From NCBI RefSeq assembly GCF_003363435.1, contig NZ_QRCT01000051.1, forward strand, positions 1 through 64,000: a DNA stretch of 64,000 nucleotides. The letters are read 5' to 3'. The stretch comes from Anaerosacchariphilus polymeriproducens (GTDB lineage Bacteria; Bacillota; Clostridia; Lachnospirales; Lachnospiraceae). Made by a program: the position numbers and the translations under genes. This document shows, piece by piece, positions 7,852-17,064 of the stretch. The notes below the pieces were generated by a model. That model saw only the letters and a list, made by a program, of their open reading frames with translations, made no database searches and was not told the origin of the DNA. How positions within the stretch are numbered: position 1 is the first letter of the stretch; each line of letters opens with the position of its first letter.

Positions 7852-8706
7852 TCATGCCTGTCTTCCAAGTGCTCTTAAAATTTCTGTGGCTGCTTCTTCA
7901 ATTTTCGTCACATTCACATCTACTCTAAACCCTTTTTCTTTTAACTGGTTCATAATATACGTGACTTGCGGCGCAGCCAACCCTATTTCTTCAAGCTCCT
8001 TATAATGCTGAAATACATTTTTTGGTGTTTGATCATACAAAATCTCACCTTGATTCATAACAATAATTCTATTTACATACCTTGCTACATCTTCCATGCT
8101 GTGAGATACCAATATAATGGTCATTTTCTTTTCTTCGTGAAGCTGTACAAGCTGATCCAAAATTTCATCCCGCCCCTTTGGATCTAATCCTGCTGTAGGT
8201 TCATCCAAAATTAAGACATCAGGATTCATTGCCAATACGCCGGCAATGGCTACTCGCCTTTTTTGTCCACCTGACAAATCAAATGGCGACTGATAAAATA
8301 AATCTTCCGGAAAACCTACACTTCGCAATGCTTCAAATGCACGCAGCTCAGCTTCATTTTTTGATAACCCCAGATTTTTTGGGCCAAAACATACATCTTG
8401 AAAAACGTCAACTTCAAAGAGCTGATGTTCCGGGTACTGAAATACAAGGCCTACCTTACTACGTAGTTTTTTCATATCAAAATCTTTATCATAAATGTCT
8501 TCCCCATTATAATAGATTTCACCTGATACTGCCTTTATCAATCCATTTAAATGCTGTATTAAAGTGGACTTTCCCGATCCAGTATGACCGATAATTCCAA
8601 TAAATTCTCCATCATTTATTTCCAAATTGATATTCTTTAACGCCTGTACTTCATATGCTGTTCCCGGACCATAGATATAATTAAGTTTATTCACGATAAT
8701 TGACAT
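7852..8706 (-). CDS. ecfA2: Energy-coupling factor transporter ATPase EcfA2
   Basis: This is a 284-residue ABC ATPase with Walker [10 protein letters not shown] at 40-48, a Q-loop in [11 protein letters not shown], the signature DLSGGQKRR, Walker [13 protein letters not shown] and a switch His in LVSHSMED. The EHQLFE motif and the C-terminal extension are typical of the EcfA2 paralog. With EcfA1 it hydrolyses ATP to drive vitamin uptake through EcfT. Its start overlaps the ecfA1 end by 16 bp, so translation is coupled. Confidence 0.93.
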   Translation of the reverse strand: MSIIVNKLNYIYGPGTAYEVQALKNINLEINDGEFIGIIGHTGSGKSTLIQHLNGLIKAVSGEIYYNGEDIYDKDFDMKKLRSKVGLVFQYPEHQLFEVDVFQDVCFGPKNLGLSKNEAELRAFEALRSVGFPEDLFYQSPFDLSGGQKRRVAIAGVLAMNPDVLILDEPTAGLDPKGRDEILDQLVQLHEEKKMTIILVSHSMEDVARYVNRIIVMNQGEILYDQTPKNVFQHYKELEEIGLAAPQVTYIMNQLKEKGFRVDVNVTKIEEAATEILRALGRQA

Positions 8707-9542
8707 AGTTGTTCCACCAATTCTTCCATAGTTAAAATACCATCTGTTAATGGGATGCCTTGCTTTTGCAGTTCATAAGCCAAAAGTGTGACCTGAGGCA
8801 CATCTAATCGATAACTTTTCAAAGTTTCGACTTGGGAAAAAATATCCCTTGGTGTCCCCTGCATCACAATTTTCCCTTGATCCATGACATAAACTTTATC
8901 GGCATAAATTACTTCTTCCATATAATGTGTAATTAAAATAATCGTTACGTTTTCAACATCATTCAATGCTCTCACGGCACGGATTACTTCTTTTCTTCCA
9001 TTTGGATCCAGCATGGCCGTCGGTTCATCAAGTACAATACATTTCGGATGCATTGCAACAACTCCTGCTATTGCTACACGCTGTTTCTGTCCTCCTGATA
9101 ACTTATTAGGAGAGTGTTTCCGATATTGATACATACCAACTGCTTTTAAGCTTTCTTCTACTCTTTCCCATATCTGCTCTGTCGGAATTCCTATATTCTC
9201 AGGTCCAAAACCAACATCTTCTTCCACTACAGTACCGATAATCTGATTGTCTGGATTTTGGAACACCATTCCTGCCGTTTGTCTAATATCCCATATTTTC
9301 TCTTCCTCTTTGGTATCTTTTCCATCTACCCAGACAGTTCCTTCTGTAGGTGCCAAAATAGCATTCATATGCTTAGCCAAAGTCGACTTGCCGGACCCAT
9401 TGTGCCCTAAAATTGCGATGAATTCACCTTCTTTAATATCAAGATCTACTTCATCTACTGCTCTTTGAATGGCTTCTACATTATCTTCTTCGTCTCTTCT
9501 TATATATTCAAAAACTAATTTATTTGTTTCAATGATCCCCAT
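8691..9542 (-). CDS. ecfA1: Energy-coupling factor transporter ATPase EcfA1
   Basis: This is the partner ATPase of EcfA2. From the ATG at 9542 it has 283 residues, with Walker [10 protein letters not shown] at 46-54, Q-loop [11 protein letters not shown], signature KLSGGQKQR, Walker [13 protein letters not shown] and switch His in LITHYMEE. The NPDNQ motif is the EcfA1 mark. A GTG three codons upstream is also in frame, but it overlaps the AGGTG that serves as RBS, so I prefer the ATG. It opens the ecfA1-ecfA2-ecfT-truA cluster; malQ lies upstream. Confidence 0.93.
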   Translation of the reverse strand: MGIIETNKLVFEYIRRDEEDNVEAIQRAVDEVDLDIKEGEFIAILGHNGSGKSTLAKHMNAILAPTEGTVWVDGKDTKEEEKIWDIRQTAGMVFQNPDNQIIGTVVEEDVGFGPENIGIPTEQIWERVEESLKAVGMYQYRKHSPNKLSGGQKQRVAIAGVVAMHPKCIVLDEPTAMLDPNGRKEVIRAVRALNDVENVTIILITHYMEEVIYADKVYVMDQGKIVMQGTPRDIFSQVETLKSYRLDVPQVTLLAYELQKQGIPLTDGILTMEELVEQLCQLS

Positions 9543-9656
9543 TTTATTCACCTGTTACTTTTTTAAAGTACTTTTTTCTTTATTAAATCAGCTTTTTATA
9601 TTGTATAAGATTCTTACTCGAATTGCAAGCGAAAGCCTTCCTACATAAATCATCGT

Positions 9657-11135
9657 TCATCGATTATATAACTTCGTCAATTTTCTTATTTCTTCTAACA
9701 AATCATCCGTAATCTCATCTTCTAATAATCTCCAAGTCCAATTATCTCCTAATGTAGATGGAATATTGATCCTTGCTTCATCTCCCAAGCCCAGATAATC
9801 CTGCATTGGTATAACAGCTGTTTCAGCCACACTGCTTAACGCCAAACGGATATAGTCCCAATGTATCTTCTCTATTTCATGTTCTCCATTATTTAAATAC
9901 TCAATAGAAAATTTTTTTTCGTATTCAGATATCGATTCAAACCAGCCTTTAATTGTATCATTGTCATGAGTTCCTGTATACACGATACAATTTTGAATAT
10001 AATTATGAGGCAGATAATCATTTCTTTCATCCGAACCAAAGGCAAACTCGAGAACTTTCATCCCCGGATATCCAGTCTTCTCAACTAATTCTTTTACACT
10101 TTCTGTAAGGAATCCTAAATCCTCTGCTATTACATTCATTTTCCCTAACCGGTCTTCTATTGCCGCAAAGAAATCATAACCGGGCCCTATCTCCCACTGC
10201 CCAAACTCAGCAGTTTCATCTCCATATGGTATGGAATAATAAGCATCGAATCCTCGAAAATGATCAATTCGAATTTTATCATACAAAGCAAGATGATATT
10301 GAATTCTATTTATCCACCAATGATATCCTGTTTTTTGATGATATCCCCAATCGTATAGTGGGTTGCCCCATAATTGTCCAAATCTGGCAAATGCATCAGG
10401 CGGACATCCTGCAACTGCCTTTGGCTCACTATTTTCATCAAATTGGAACAATTCTTTATTAGCCCAACAATCCGCACTATCTAACGCCACATAAATTGGT
10501 ATATCGCCAATGATCTCTATATTCCGTTCATTGGCATAGTTTTTTAACTGTATCCATTGAACGGTAAATATATATTGCAAATAGCTATAAAACTCTATTT
10601 CTTCTTCAAATTCTATACTTATATTAGCCAATGTTTCGGGATACCGCTCTTTTAAGTCTTCTTCCCACTCAAGCCAGCTGCACCCATTATTAATATCTTT
10701 TATCGTCATGTATAGACTGTAATCATCCAGCCAAAATTTGTTTTCTTCTTTAAATAATAAAAATTGTTCATTCCATTTACTATTACTGCGTTCATACGCT
10801 AGTTTCAGTAGTTTAAATCTCTCTAAATATATCTTTTCATAATCAATATAACGCTTGTCCTCTCCAAAATCACATGCTTCACATTCTTCTTCCAGCAAAA
10901 ATCCTTCACGTATGAAATATTCTAAATCAATAAAATATGGATTCCCGGCAAATGTGGAAAATGACTGATAAGGTGAATCTCCATATCCTGTCGGCCCTAA
11001 CGGTAGTATCTGCCAACACTTTTGCCCACTTCTTTCTAATTGATCCACAAATTGATATGCTTCCTTAGAGAAGCATCCTATCCCAAACCTTGATGGCAAA
11101 CTTGCAATTGGTAATAAAATTCCAGCTTTTCTCAC
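9657..11135 (-). CDS. malQ: 4-alpha-glucanotransferase (amylomaltase)
   Basis: MalQ transfers alpha-1,4-glucan segments between maltodextrins and belongs to glycoside hydrolase family 77. The 492-residue protein starts with GILLPIASLPSRFGIGCF and WQILPLGPTGYGDSPYQ. The nucleophile Asp is in IRIDHFRGFDAYY, the acid/base Glu in VIAEDLGFLT and the third carboxylate in YTGTHDNDT. It handles glycogen or starch breakdown products in the cytoplasm. It sits alone between the rplQ terminator and the ecf genes, with its own promoter at 11176-11204, so it appears inserted into the conserved rplQ-ecfA1 neighbourhood. Confidence 0.96.
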   Translation of the reverse strand: MRKAGILLPIASLPSRFGIGCFSKEAYQFVDQLERSGQKCWQILPLGPTGYGDSPYQSFSTFAGNPYFIDLEYFIREGFLLEEECEACDFGEDKRYIDYEKIYLERFKLLKLAYERSNSKWNEQFLLFKEENKFWLDDYSLYMTIKDINNGCSWLEWEEDLKERYPETLANISIEFEEEIEFYSYLQYIFTVQWIQLKNYANERNIEIIGDIPIYVALDSADCWANKELFQFDENSEPKAVAGCPPDAFARFGQLWGNPLYDWGYHQKTGYHWWINRIQYHLALYDKIRIDHFRGFDAYYSIPYGDETAEFGQWEIGPGYDFFAAIEDRLGKMNVIAEDLGFLTESVKELVEKTGYPGMKVLEFAFGSDERNDYLPHNYIQNCIVYTGTHDNDTIKGWFESISEYEKKFSIEYLNNGEHEIEKIHWDYIRLALSSVAETAVIPMQDYLGLGDEARINIPSTLGDNWTWRLLEDEITDDLLEEIRKLTKLYNR

Positions 11136-11175
11136 ATGTTTTTCTTCCTTTCATGTAATTTTGTTTATTATCCTA

Positions 11176-11204
11176 ATAATATACTATATATATTAAATTG
11201 TAAA
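11176..11204 (-). promoter_or_regulatory. Promoter of malQ
   Basis: On the minus strand TTTACA (11204-11199) and TATTAT (11181-11176) are 17 nt apart, about 40 bp before the malQ ATG. I see no obvious catabolite-response element. Confidence 0.6.
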
Positions 11205-11249
11205 GAATACAATATATTTGCAAAAGTTCCTAAGCCAACAAAAGAAAAA

Positions 11250-11271
11250 ACACTCGCTATTAAGCGAGTGT
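11250..11271 (-). terminator. Terminator of the S10-spc-alpha superoperon
   Basis: ACACTCGCT (11250-11258) and AGCGAGTGT (11263-11271) form a 9-bp stem with a 4-nt ATTA loop. On the minus strand it is followed by TTTTTTCTTTT. It is 15 bp after the rplQ stop. Confidence 0.93.
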
Positions 11272-11285
11272 AATATACTATCAGA

Positions 11286-11822
11286 TTATACAAGTTCCAA
11301 AAGAACTTCCATAGCTGCATCTCCTTTACGAAGACCGATTTTTACGATTCTGGTGTAACCACCTTTACGATCTGCATATTTAGGAGCAATTTCATCGAAA
11401 AGTTTTGCAACCATATCGATTTCTTTTGTATTTCTCTTTTTACCAGCTGCTTCTGCAGGTACTTCTGTTACTGGGTAAAGAACTTTTAACATTTGTCTTC
11501 TGGCATGTAAGCGAGAAGCCAAATCCTTTTTCACTTCTTTTTCTACTTCTTCATAAACAGTTACTTTTTTACCGTCTACTACTTCTTTAACTCTTTTTCC
11601 ATCAGCATCTTTTTTCGCTACTTTAGCTGTTACTTTCACTGTTTCAAAGTTATCTCTTTCTTTTACTGCTAAAGCAATTAGACCTTCTGCTACTTTACGG
11701 ATTTCTTTTGCTTTTGCTTCCGTAGTAACAATTTTACCATGTGCTAAAAGATTGGTTACCTGATTTCTAATCAATGCTTTTCTCTGACTTGAAGTTCTTC
11801 CAAGTTTTCTATATCCTGCCAT
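11286..11822 (-). CDS. rplQ: 50S ribosomal protein L17
   Basis: L17 lies near the polypeptide exit tunnel. From the ATG at 11822 (preceded by GGAGG) it has 178 residues and begins MAGYRKLGRTSSQRKALIRN. The core ends KGGYTRIVKIGLRKGDAAMEVLLEL. A frame extension upstream to 11888 exists but lacks support, because all L17 proteins start at MAxRKLGR. Relative to short L17 proteins there is a Lys/Glu/Val-rich insertion at about 70-110, known from clostridia. It is the last gene of the superoperon. Confidence 0.96.
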   Translation of the reverse strand: MAGYRKLGRTSSQRKALIRNQVTNLLAHGKIVTTEAKAKEIRKVAEGLIALAVKERDNFETVKVTAKVAKKDADGKRVKEVVDGKKVTVYEEVEKEVKKDLASRLHARRQMLKVLYPVTEVPAEAAGKKRNTKEIDMVAKLFDEIAPKYADRKGGYTRIVKIGLRKGDAAMEVLLELV

Positions 11823-11849
11823 CGTTTTACCTCCATTAGTGGAATATCC

Positions 11850-11875
11850 GGCAACGCTCGTTGGGCTTACTTGCC
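11850..11875 (-). repeat. Structured repeat copy 1, rpoA-rplQ spacer
   Basis: A 26-bp unit with GGCAA/TTGCC ends and an inner CAAC-GCTC-GTTG hairpin. The two stems share bases and so are mutually exclusive. A second copy with compensating base changes lies at 11910-11937. Confidence 0.5.
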
Positions 11876-11909
11876 AAATATTGTTCATCTTTCCATATAA
11901 TGAGAAGCT

Positions 11910-11937
11910 CTGCTACGCTCGTAGGACTTATAAGCAG
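11910..11937 (-). repeat. Structured repeat copy 2, rpoA-rplQ spacer
   Basis: A 28-bp unit with CTGCT/AGCAG ends and an inner CTAC-GCTC-GTAG hairpin. Compared with copy 1, paired bases change on both sides (AA/TT to TA/TA), which is what conserved RNA structure would produce. Confidence 0.5.
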
Positions 11938-11951
11938 AACATATCATTGTA

Positions 11952-12911
11952 TTATTCTTCACTTGAATTTAATTGTAATCCAAGTTCTTTCAATTTCGCT
12001 AATACTTCTTCTAATGATTTACGTCCTAAATTACGGACTTTCATCATGTCTTCTGATGTCTTATTTGTTAATTCTTCTACGGTATTGATTCCAGCTCTCT
12101 TCAAGCAGTTATAAGAACGAACTGACAATTCTAATTCATCGATGTTCATTTCTAAAACTTTCTCTTTACCATTTTCTTCTTTTTCTATCATTACTTCTGC
12201 TGTCTTAGCATTTTCTGATAAATCAACAAATAAATTAAGATGTTCGCTTAGAACTTTTGCTGCCAAACTTACTGCTTCATCAGGAACTAATGTCCCATTT
12301 GTGAATACATCTAATGTAAGTTTATCATAATCTGTGATCTGACCTACACGTGTATTTTCAACAGTCAAATTAACACGTTCAACTGGTGTATAAATTGAGT
12401 CAATTGCAATCACGCCAATTGGCAAATCTTCACTTTTGTTTTTATCAGCACCTACATATCCTCTACCCTTGGTAATAGTAAGTTCCATGTAAAGTTTGCT
12501 GTCTACACCGCCATTTAGTGTTGCAATAACCAATTCCGGATTTAAAATCTCAATGTCTTGGTCCACTTGAATATCAGCTGCTGTAACAACCCCTTCACCA
12601 TCAAATTCAATATAGGCTACTTTGGATTCATTTGTTTCACTGTTATTCTTGATTGCTAAACTTTTGATGTTCATGATAATTTCAGTAACATCCTCCTTAA
12701 CACCAGGAATAGAACTGAATTCATGAAGTATTCCATCAATTTTGACTTGACTTACGGCTGCTCCGGGTAATGAAGAAAGCATGATTCTTCTTAATGAATT
12801 GCCAAGAGTTGTACCGTATCCTCTTTCGAGTGGTTCAACTACGAATTTTCCGTATTTTCTGTCTTCAGAAATTTCCGCAATCTCAATTTTGGGTTTTTCA
12901 AAATCGAACAC
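11952..12911 (-). CDS. rpoA: DNA-directed RNA polymerase subunit alpha
   Basis: The alpha subunit (319 residues) dimerises to nucleate RNA polymerase assembly. The N-terminal domain has the family stretch [28 protein letters not shown] and the dimerisation region. After an acidic linker (about 230-245) the C-terminal domain contains [13 protein letters not shown] and [12 protein letters not shown], which bind UP elements and activators. GGAGGG precedes the start. It sits 47 bp after rpsD, as in other Firmicutes. Confidence 0.97.
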   Translation of the reverse strand: MFDFEKPKIEIAEISEDRKYGKFVVEPLERGYGTTLGNSLRRIMLSSLPGAAVSQVKIDGILHEFSSIPGVKEDVTEIIMNIKSLAIKNNSETNESKVAYIEFDGEGVVTAADIQVDQDIEILNPELVIATLNGGVDSKLYMELTITKGRGYVGADKNKSEDLPIGVIAIDSIYTPVERVNLTVENTRVGQITDYDKLTLDVFTNGTLVPDEAVSLAAKVLSEHLNLFVDLSENAKTAEVMIEKEENGKEKVLEMNIDELELSVRSYNCLKRAGINTVEELTNKTSEDMMKVRNLGRKSLEEVLAKLKELGLQLNSSEE

Positions 12912-12958
12912 TACAAGTCCCTCCTTTTTTCGGGTTATTAAAGACTATTTAATGCATT

Positions 12959-13552
12959 CTATTTGGAATATAATTCGACAATGAGCATTTCGTTAACAGG
13001 AACATCAATGATTTCTCTTGATGGAAGTTCTTTTATCGTACCTTTTAAGTTCTCTTGATCAACATCAAGCCATTCTGGTACTAATCTTCCTCCTGTTAAT
13101 TCTAAAATATCTTTATATCTTTGAGATCCTTTGCATTTTTCTTTAATCTCAATGGTATCACCAGCTTTTACAAGATAGGAAGGAATGTTTACTTGTTTTC
13201 CATTCACTAAAACATGCTTGTGGTCAACGATTTGTCTAGCTTCTCGTCTAGTTCTTGCTAACCCCATTCTGAAAACAACATTATCTAATCTGCTTTCAAG
13301 GATTATCAAAAGGTTCGCACCTGTAATACCTTTCATTCTGTCAGCTCTTGAATAATAATTTTTAAATGGTTTTTCTAATACACCATAAATAAATTTTGCT
13401 TTTTGTTTTTCTCTTAGTTGAAGACCATATTCAGACATCTTTCTGTTGGCTCTTCTTAATTCTCTTTTTGATTTTTTATCTATTCCCATGAATATAGGAT
13501 CTAAACCTAAAGATCTACATCTTTTAAGAACAGGAACTCTATTTACTGCCAT
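12959..13552 (-). CDS. rpsD: 30S ribosomal protein S4
   Basis: S4 (197 residues) is a primary 16S rRNA-binding protein. It has the S4 RNA-binding domain SRLDNVVFRMGLARTRREARQIVDHKHVLVNG at about 91-122. The N-terminal region holds a single Cys (KRCRSLGLDP), so this is the zinc-free form. Here S4 is encoded in the alpha operon between rpsK and rpoA, as in clostridia; in Bacillus it is elsewhere. GGAGGTGCGATAAAA is the RBS region. Confidence 0.96.
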   Translation of the reverse strand: MAVNRVPVLKRCRSLGLDPIFMGIDKKSKRELRRANRKMSEYGLQLREKQKAKFIYGVLEKPFKNYYSRADRMKGITGANLLIILESRLDNVVFRMGLARTRREARQIVDHKHVLVNGKQVNIPSYLVKAGDTIEIKEKCKGSQRYKDILELTGGRLVPEWLDVDQENLKGTIKELPSREIIDVPVNEMLIVELYSK

Positions 13553-13570
13553 TTTTTATCGCACCTCCTA

Positions 13571-13966
13571 TTAGACTCTTCTACGTTTTGGTGGACGGCA
13601 ACCATTATGAGGTACCGGTGTAACGTCTTTAATACTTGTTACTTCAAGTCCACAAGCTTGAAGTGCACGAATAGCTGCTTCTCTTCCTGAGCCAGGACCT
13701 TTCACCATAACTTCTACTGTTTTCAAACCATGAATTAAAGCTGCTTTGGTAGCAGTTTCAGCTGCCATCTGCGCTGCATATGGTGTTGATTTTTTTGATC
13801 CTCTAAAACCTAGACCACCTGCACTTGCCCATGACAAAGCATTACCTTCAGAGTCTGTTATTGTTACGATTGTATTGTTAAAAGATGATTGAATATGTGC
13901 TTGTCCGCGCTCAATATGCTTCTTAACACGCTTCTTTGTCACTTTCTTTGTAACTTTTTTAGCCAT
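13571..13966 (-). CDS. rpsK: 30S ribosomal protein S11
   Basis: S11 (131 residues) is in the platform of the small subunit and contacts mRNA near the E site. Clear family parts are [41 protein letters not shown] and the C-terminal [17 protein letters not shown]. An N-terminal Lys/Val/Thr-rich tail of about 15 residues is common in clostridia. A 142-bp spacer with a hairpin separates it from rpsM. Confidence 0.97.
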   Translation of the reverse strand: MAKKVTKKVTKKRVKKHIERGQAHIQSSFNNTIVTITDSEGNALSWASAGGLGFRGSKKSTPYAAQMAAETATKAALIHGLKTVEVMVKGPGSGREAAIRALQACGLEVTSIKDVTPVPHNGCRPPKRRRV

Positions 13967-14055
13967 TTTACTACCCTACTTTCTAAATTTGGTATCAATT
14001 TATGAACTCTTTCTTCTATGCCTTTTACATAATACTGCATACTAACTTAAAAAAA

Positions 14056-14103
14056 GTACATACTAAAAGCGTAGTGAATTACGTTACGCTTAAGTACTAG
14101 TAC
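14056..14103 (-). other. Long hairpin between rpsM and rpsK
   Basis: AAGCGTA (14067-14073) pairs with TACGCTT (14085-14091), extended outward by TACT (14061-14064) with AGTA (14093-14096) and GTAC (14056-14059) with GTAC (14100-14103). It has no T-run, so it is more likely a processing or regulatory element than a terminator. Confidence 0.5.
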
Positions 14104-14108
14104 ATTAA

Positions 14109-14477
14109 CTATTTCTTCTTATTAGCAACAGTTCTCTTAGGACCTTTTCTAGTTCTGGCATTTGTTTTGGTCTTTTGTCCACGAACCGGAAGTCCTTTTC
14201 TATGACGAATACCTCTATAACATCCAATTTCCTGAAGTCTCTTTATATTAAGAGCTATTTCACGACGCAAATCACCTTCAACAGTTTGTGATTCATCAAT
14301 TACGGAACTAATTCTTTTCACTTCTTCATCTGTTAAATCTCTAACACGTGTGTCAGGATTTACTTTTGCATCAGCAAGAATACGATTTGAACTTACTCTA
14401 CCAATACCATAGATATAAGTTAAACCGATTTCAACACGTTTTTCTCTTGGTAAGTCTACACCTGCGATACGAGCCAT
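14109..14477 (-). CDS. rpsM: 30S ribosomal protein S13
   Basis: S13 (122 residues) sits in the head of the 30S subunit and bridges to the 50S. It starts [21 protein letters not shown] and has the helix-hairpin-helix region [12 protein letters not shown]. The C-terminal tail [21 protein letters not shown] contacts tRNA. GGAGGTGTAATGCGCAC is upstream of the ATG. It lies 358 bp from rpmJ, the largest gap in the superoperon. Confidence 0.97.
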   Translation of the reverse strand: MARIAGVDLPREKRVEIGLTYIYGIGRVSSNRILADAKVNPDTRVRDLTDEEVKRISSVIDESQTVEGDLRREIALNIKRLQEIGCYRGIRHRKGLPVRGQKTKTNARTRKGPKRTVANKKK

Positions 14478-14835
14478 GTGCGCATTACACCTCCATCGTT
14501 TAATTAATTTATGAATGGCTTACCCATTCTATTGTCATGAGTTATAAAAGCAATAAACCTATGCAGCTCGGATAACTCCGCCTGAAATGTGTGCATACAC
14601 CCATTTGCTTTTTAAATAATCTAATTATTCGGAAATTTACTTTCCTTCCATCTATTGCTTCTCTCGGTATAAAAAAGCAATACGTACAGTAGTAAAATAC
14701 TGCATATATAAAATCAGTTGGACAACGCTTCCTAGCGTTCCTACTGCAGCCGCACTCATTCATTGAAGCTTTTGCTTCTTTTAAGATATAAAACAGATTA
14801 AATATCTAAACAAACAAAATCAAGCCCAATAAGAA
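14478..14835. other. Long spacer between rpmJ and rpsM
   Basis: 358 bp with no supported gene, in an operon whose gaps are mostly 10-40 bp. It has an AACGCT-TCCT-AGCGTT hairpin (14724-14739) and a GAAGC-TTTT-GCTTC hairpin (about 14766-14779). A 73-codon Cys-rich frame at 14763-14542 has no RBS and is probably spurious. The spacer may hold an internal promoter or a ribosomal protein leader. Confidence 0.5.
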
Positions 14836-14949
14836 TTAGCCTTGTCTTTGTTTGTGCTTAGGGTTTTCACAGATTACTCTGACGCTTCCCTTTCTTTTGA
14901 TTATTTTGCATTTTTCACAGATAGGTTTAACTGATGATCTAACTTTCAC
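14836..14949 (-). CDS. rpmJ: 50S ribosomal protein L36
   Basis: L36 is the smallest ribosomal protein, 37 residues. It begins [20 protein letters not shown] and ends [12 protein letters not shown]. Three Cys and one His form the zinc ribbon, so this is the zinc-binding form. Translation starts at a GTG (14949) preceded by AAAGGAGG at 7 nt spacing. The longer frame up to 15018 is not supported. It follows infA. Confidence 0.95.
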   Translation of the reverse strand: MKVRSSVKPICEKCKIIKRKGSVRVICENPKHKQRQG

Positions 14950-15069
14950 AGCAAATCCTCCTTTCCTCTGAATGCCCCAATTTATCGAGTATACAATGAC
15001 TAATTGGGTATTTCTCAAAACGTTCGCTCTAAATTATAACACACAGACTAATATAAATCAAGTCTTTTT

Positions 15070-15288
15070 TTATTTATCTCTCCAGATAATTCTTCCTTTT
15101 GATAAATCATATGGGGATAATTCAATAGTAACTTTATCACCCGGTAGAATACGAATAAAGTTCATTCTTAATTTACCACTGATATGGGCTAGTACTTTGT
15201 GACCATTTTCAAGTTCCACTTGAAACATTGCATTTGGTAACTTTTCTATTACAGTTCCTTCTACTTCAATAACATCTGCTTTTGACAT
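15070..15288 (-). CDS. infA: Translation initiation factor IF-1
   Basis: IF-1 (72 residues) is an S1-like OB-fold protein that blocks the A site during initiation. It starts [22 protein letters not shown] and includes [22 protein letters not shown]. The AAGGAGG before the ATG at 15288 decides this start; the frame extends to 15348 but that part overlaps the upstream gene. Its location between the KOW-domain gene and rpmJ is typical for clostridia. Confidence 0.96.
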   Translation of the reverse strand: MSKADVIEVEGTVIEKLPNAMFQVELENGHKVLAHISGKLRMNFIRILPGDKVTIELSPYDLSKGRIIWRDK

Positions 15289-15304
15289 ATGTTCCTCCTT
15301 ATAC

Positions 15305-15553
15305 CTATCTTTCATGATAAAGCTTAATAGCTCTCTTAATACCTTCATTGTTTAATAATTGACCATCTTTTATAAGTTCAGCCACATTGGTTGGAATTTC
15401 TTTAATTACTTGAACATGCTTTTTCCGCTTCTTTTTTGGATTATCTAAACTTCTATACTTTCCATCGCACAAATAAGTATATTCATCATCTTCCTTCAAT
15501 ATGACATATAATCTTCCCTTATCATGGCCGGCTTGCGAAATAGCTAATAACAT
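15305..15553 (-). CDS. KOW-domain RNA-binding protein (L14e-like)
   Basis: This 82-residue protein has a KOW-type beta-barrel: [39 protein letters not shown] at about 9-47, resembling the L14e/L6e RNA-binding fold. Small proteins of this kind commonly lie between map and infA in clostridia and are presumed to bind rRNA or the ribosome, though no role is established. GAGGTGG precedes the ATG. It starts 10 bp after map. Confidence 0.85.
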   Translation of the reverse strand: MLLAISQAGHDKGRLYVILKEDDEYTYLCDGKYRSLDNPKKKRKKHVQVIKEIPTNVAELIKDGQLLNNEGIKRAIKLYHER

Positions 15554-15563
15554 GTAACCACCT

Positions 15564-16322
15564 CTATTTGTTTATTAAGGTTAAAATTTCTGGCTCACCA
15601 TCTGTAATCAGTATCGTATTTTCATAATGAGCAGATAAAGAACCATCTTCTGTTACTACTGTCCAATCGTCATCTAGCCATTCTACGTCGTAACGTCCTG
15701 CATTAATCATAGGTTCGATTGCAAGAGTCATTCCGGCTTGAAGTTTTAAGCCTCTGCGCTTTTGCTTGAAATTCGGTATTTGTGGGTCCTCATGTAAATT
15801 TGTACCAATGCCGTGTCCAACCAAATCTCTAACGACTCCATATCCAAAACTTTCTGTATAATCTGCAATTGCATTTGAAATCTCAAATAAATGGTTGCCT
15901 TCTTTCGCAAATTTAATACCTTCAAAAAAACTTTGTTTCGTGACATCTATCAGCTGTCTGGCTTCTTTGCTGATTTCTCCAACTGCATGTGTCCTTGCAG
16001 CATCTGAATGGTAACCTTGATATATAAGTCCTGCATCCAAACTTACAATATCACCTTCCTTCAGAATTCTATCCTTCCTTGGGATTCCATGAACAACTTC
16101 TTCATTTACAGAAACACAGATGGAAGCTGGATATCCATTATAATGTAGAAAATTAGGAATACATCCGAAACTGCGAATGATTTCTTCTCCTTTTTTATCA
16201 ATATCCAATGTACTAATCCCAGGCTTTATGAAACTTTCTAATTCGTCATGAACGATTGCCAAAAGTCTTCCGGCTTCCCGCATCAGTTCGATTTCTCTTG
16301 CAGATTTAATTGATATGGCCAT
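15564..16322 (-). CDS. map: Methionine aminopeptidase, type I
   Basis: Map removes the N-terminal Met from nascent proteins. The 252-residue protein has the pita-bread fold with the five metal ligands: Asp in LDAGLIYQGYHSDAAR (two Asp), His in GHGIGTNLHEDP, Glu in AIEPMINAG and Glu in a late VTEDGSLSAHYENT. It starts MAISIKSAREIELMREAG. Only 4 bp separate it from adk, so the two are co-translated. Confidence 0.96.
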   Translation of the reverse strand: MAISIKSAREIELMREAGRLLAIVHDELESFIKPGISTLDIDKKGEEIIRSFGCIPNFLHYNGYPASICVSVNEEVVHGIPRKDRILKEGDIVSLDAGLIYQGYHSDAARTHAVGEISKEARQLIDVTKQSFFEGIKFAKEGNHLFEISNAIADYTESFGYGVVRDLVGHGIGTNLHEDPQIPNFKQKRRGLKLQAGMTLAIEPMINAGRYDVEWLDDDWTVVTEDGSLSAHYENTILITDGEPEILTLINK

Positions 16323-16326
16323 AATC

Positions 16327-16971
16327 CTATGCTCCTAATAATTCAACAATAGACTTGAAAACATCTTTCATTTCTTGAGTTCCGTCTACGTTTACTAAGA
16401 TTTCTTTGTTTTTATAATATTCTATTAGTGGTTGGGTCTGTTCATGATACACATCTAAACGTTTCTTGACTGTATCTTCTTTATCATCATCTCTCAAAAT
16501 CAGTTCTTTTCCACATGCATCACATATCCCATCAACTTTAGGTGGAATATTAACAATATGATATGTTGCTCCACAGCTTACGCAAGCCCTTCTTCCTGAC
16601 ATTCTTTTAATAATAGTTGCATCAGGAATAAGTATATTAATTGCATAATCAACATGATCGCTCATCTTAGCAAGTGCTTTATCTAATGCCTCTGCCTGAG
16701 GAATTGTTCTTGGAAATCCATCTAAGACGTAACCTTTCGAACAATCATCCTTTTGTACTCTATCTACAACCAAGTCTACAACTAACTCATCAGGAACTAA
16801 AAGTCCTTGATCCATAAAAGTCTTGGCTTTATTTCCTAACTCAGTCTTATTTTTTATATTGGCTCTAAATATATCACCTGTTGAGATATGCGGAATATCA
16901 TATTTATCTGCAATCTGTTTTGCCTGGGTACCTTTTCCTGCTCCAGGAGCCCCTAACATAATAATTTTCAT
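16327..16971 (-). CDS. adk: Adenylate kinase
   Basis: Adk balances ATP, ADP and AMP. The 214-residue long-type enzyme has the P-loop GAPGAGKGTQ at 7-16, the AMP-binding region HISTGDIFR and the LID domain. The LID carries four Cys (CVSCGATY...CDACGKE), the zinc-binding form usual in Gram-positives. FPRTIPQAEAL is also conserved. It follows secY after 93 bp that contain a UUCG hairpin. Confidence 0.96.
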   Translation of the reverse strand: MKIIMLGAPGAGKGTQAKQIADKYDIPHISTGDIFRANIKNKTELGNKAKTFMDQGLLVPDELVVDLVVDRVQKDDCSKGYVLDGFPRTIPQAEALDKALAKMSDHVDYAINILIPDATIIKRMSGRRACVSCGATYHIVNIPPKVDGICDACGKELILRDDDKEDTVKKRLDVYHEQTQPLIEYYKNKEILVNVDGTQEMKDVFKSIVELLGA

Positions 16972-17039
16972 GTCTTTCCTCCTCTATTAGCTTAAGTGAC
17001 ATTTTTACTTTTAAATGATATTTCTCTTAAATCAGCTTA

Positions 17040-17059
17040 AGTGTCCCCGAAGGGACACT
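17040..17059 (-). other. UUCG-tetraloop hairpin between secY and adk
   Basis: On the minus strand AGTGTCCC, the loop TTCG, then GGGACACT: a perfect 8-bp stem closed by C(UUCG)G. No T-run follows, so it is probably an RNA processing or stability element. The sequence CACTTAAGCT is repeated just after it (17043-17034) and again at 16998-16989. Confidence 0.7.
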
Positions 17060-17064
17060 ATGCT

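Noticed and set aside
14542-14763. 73-codon Cys-rich frame between rpmJ and rpsM
   Set aside because: No RBS, no recognisable domain, and it spans hairpins; it looks like chance.
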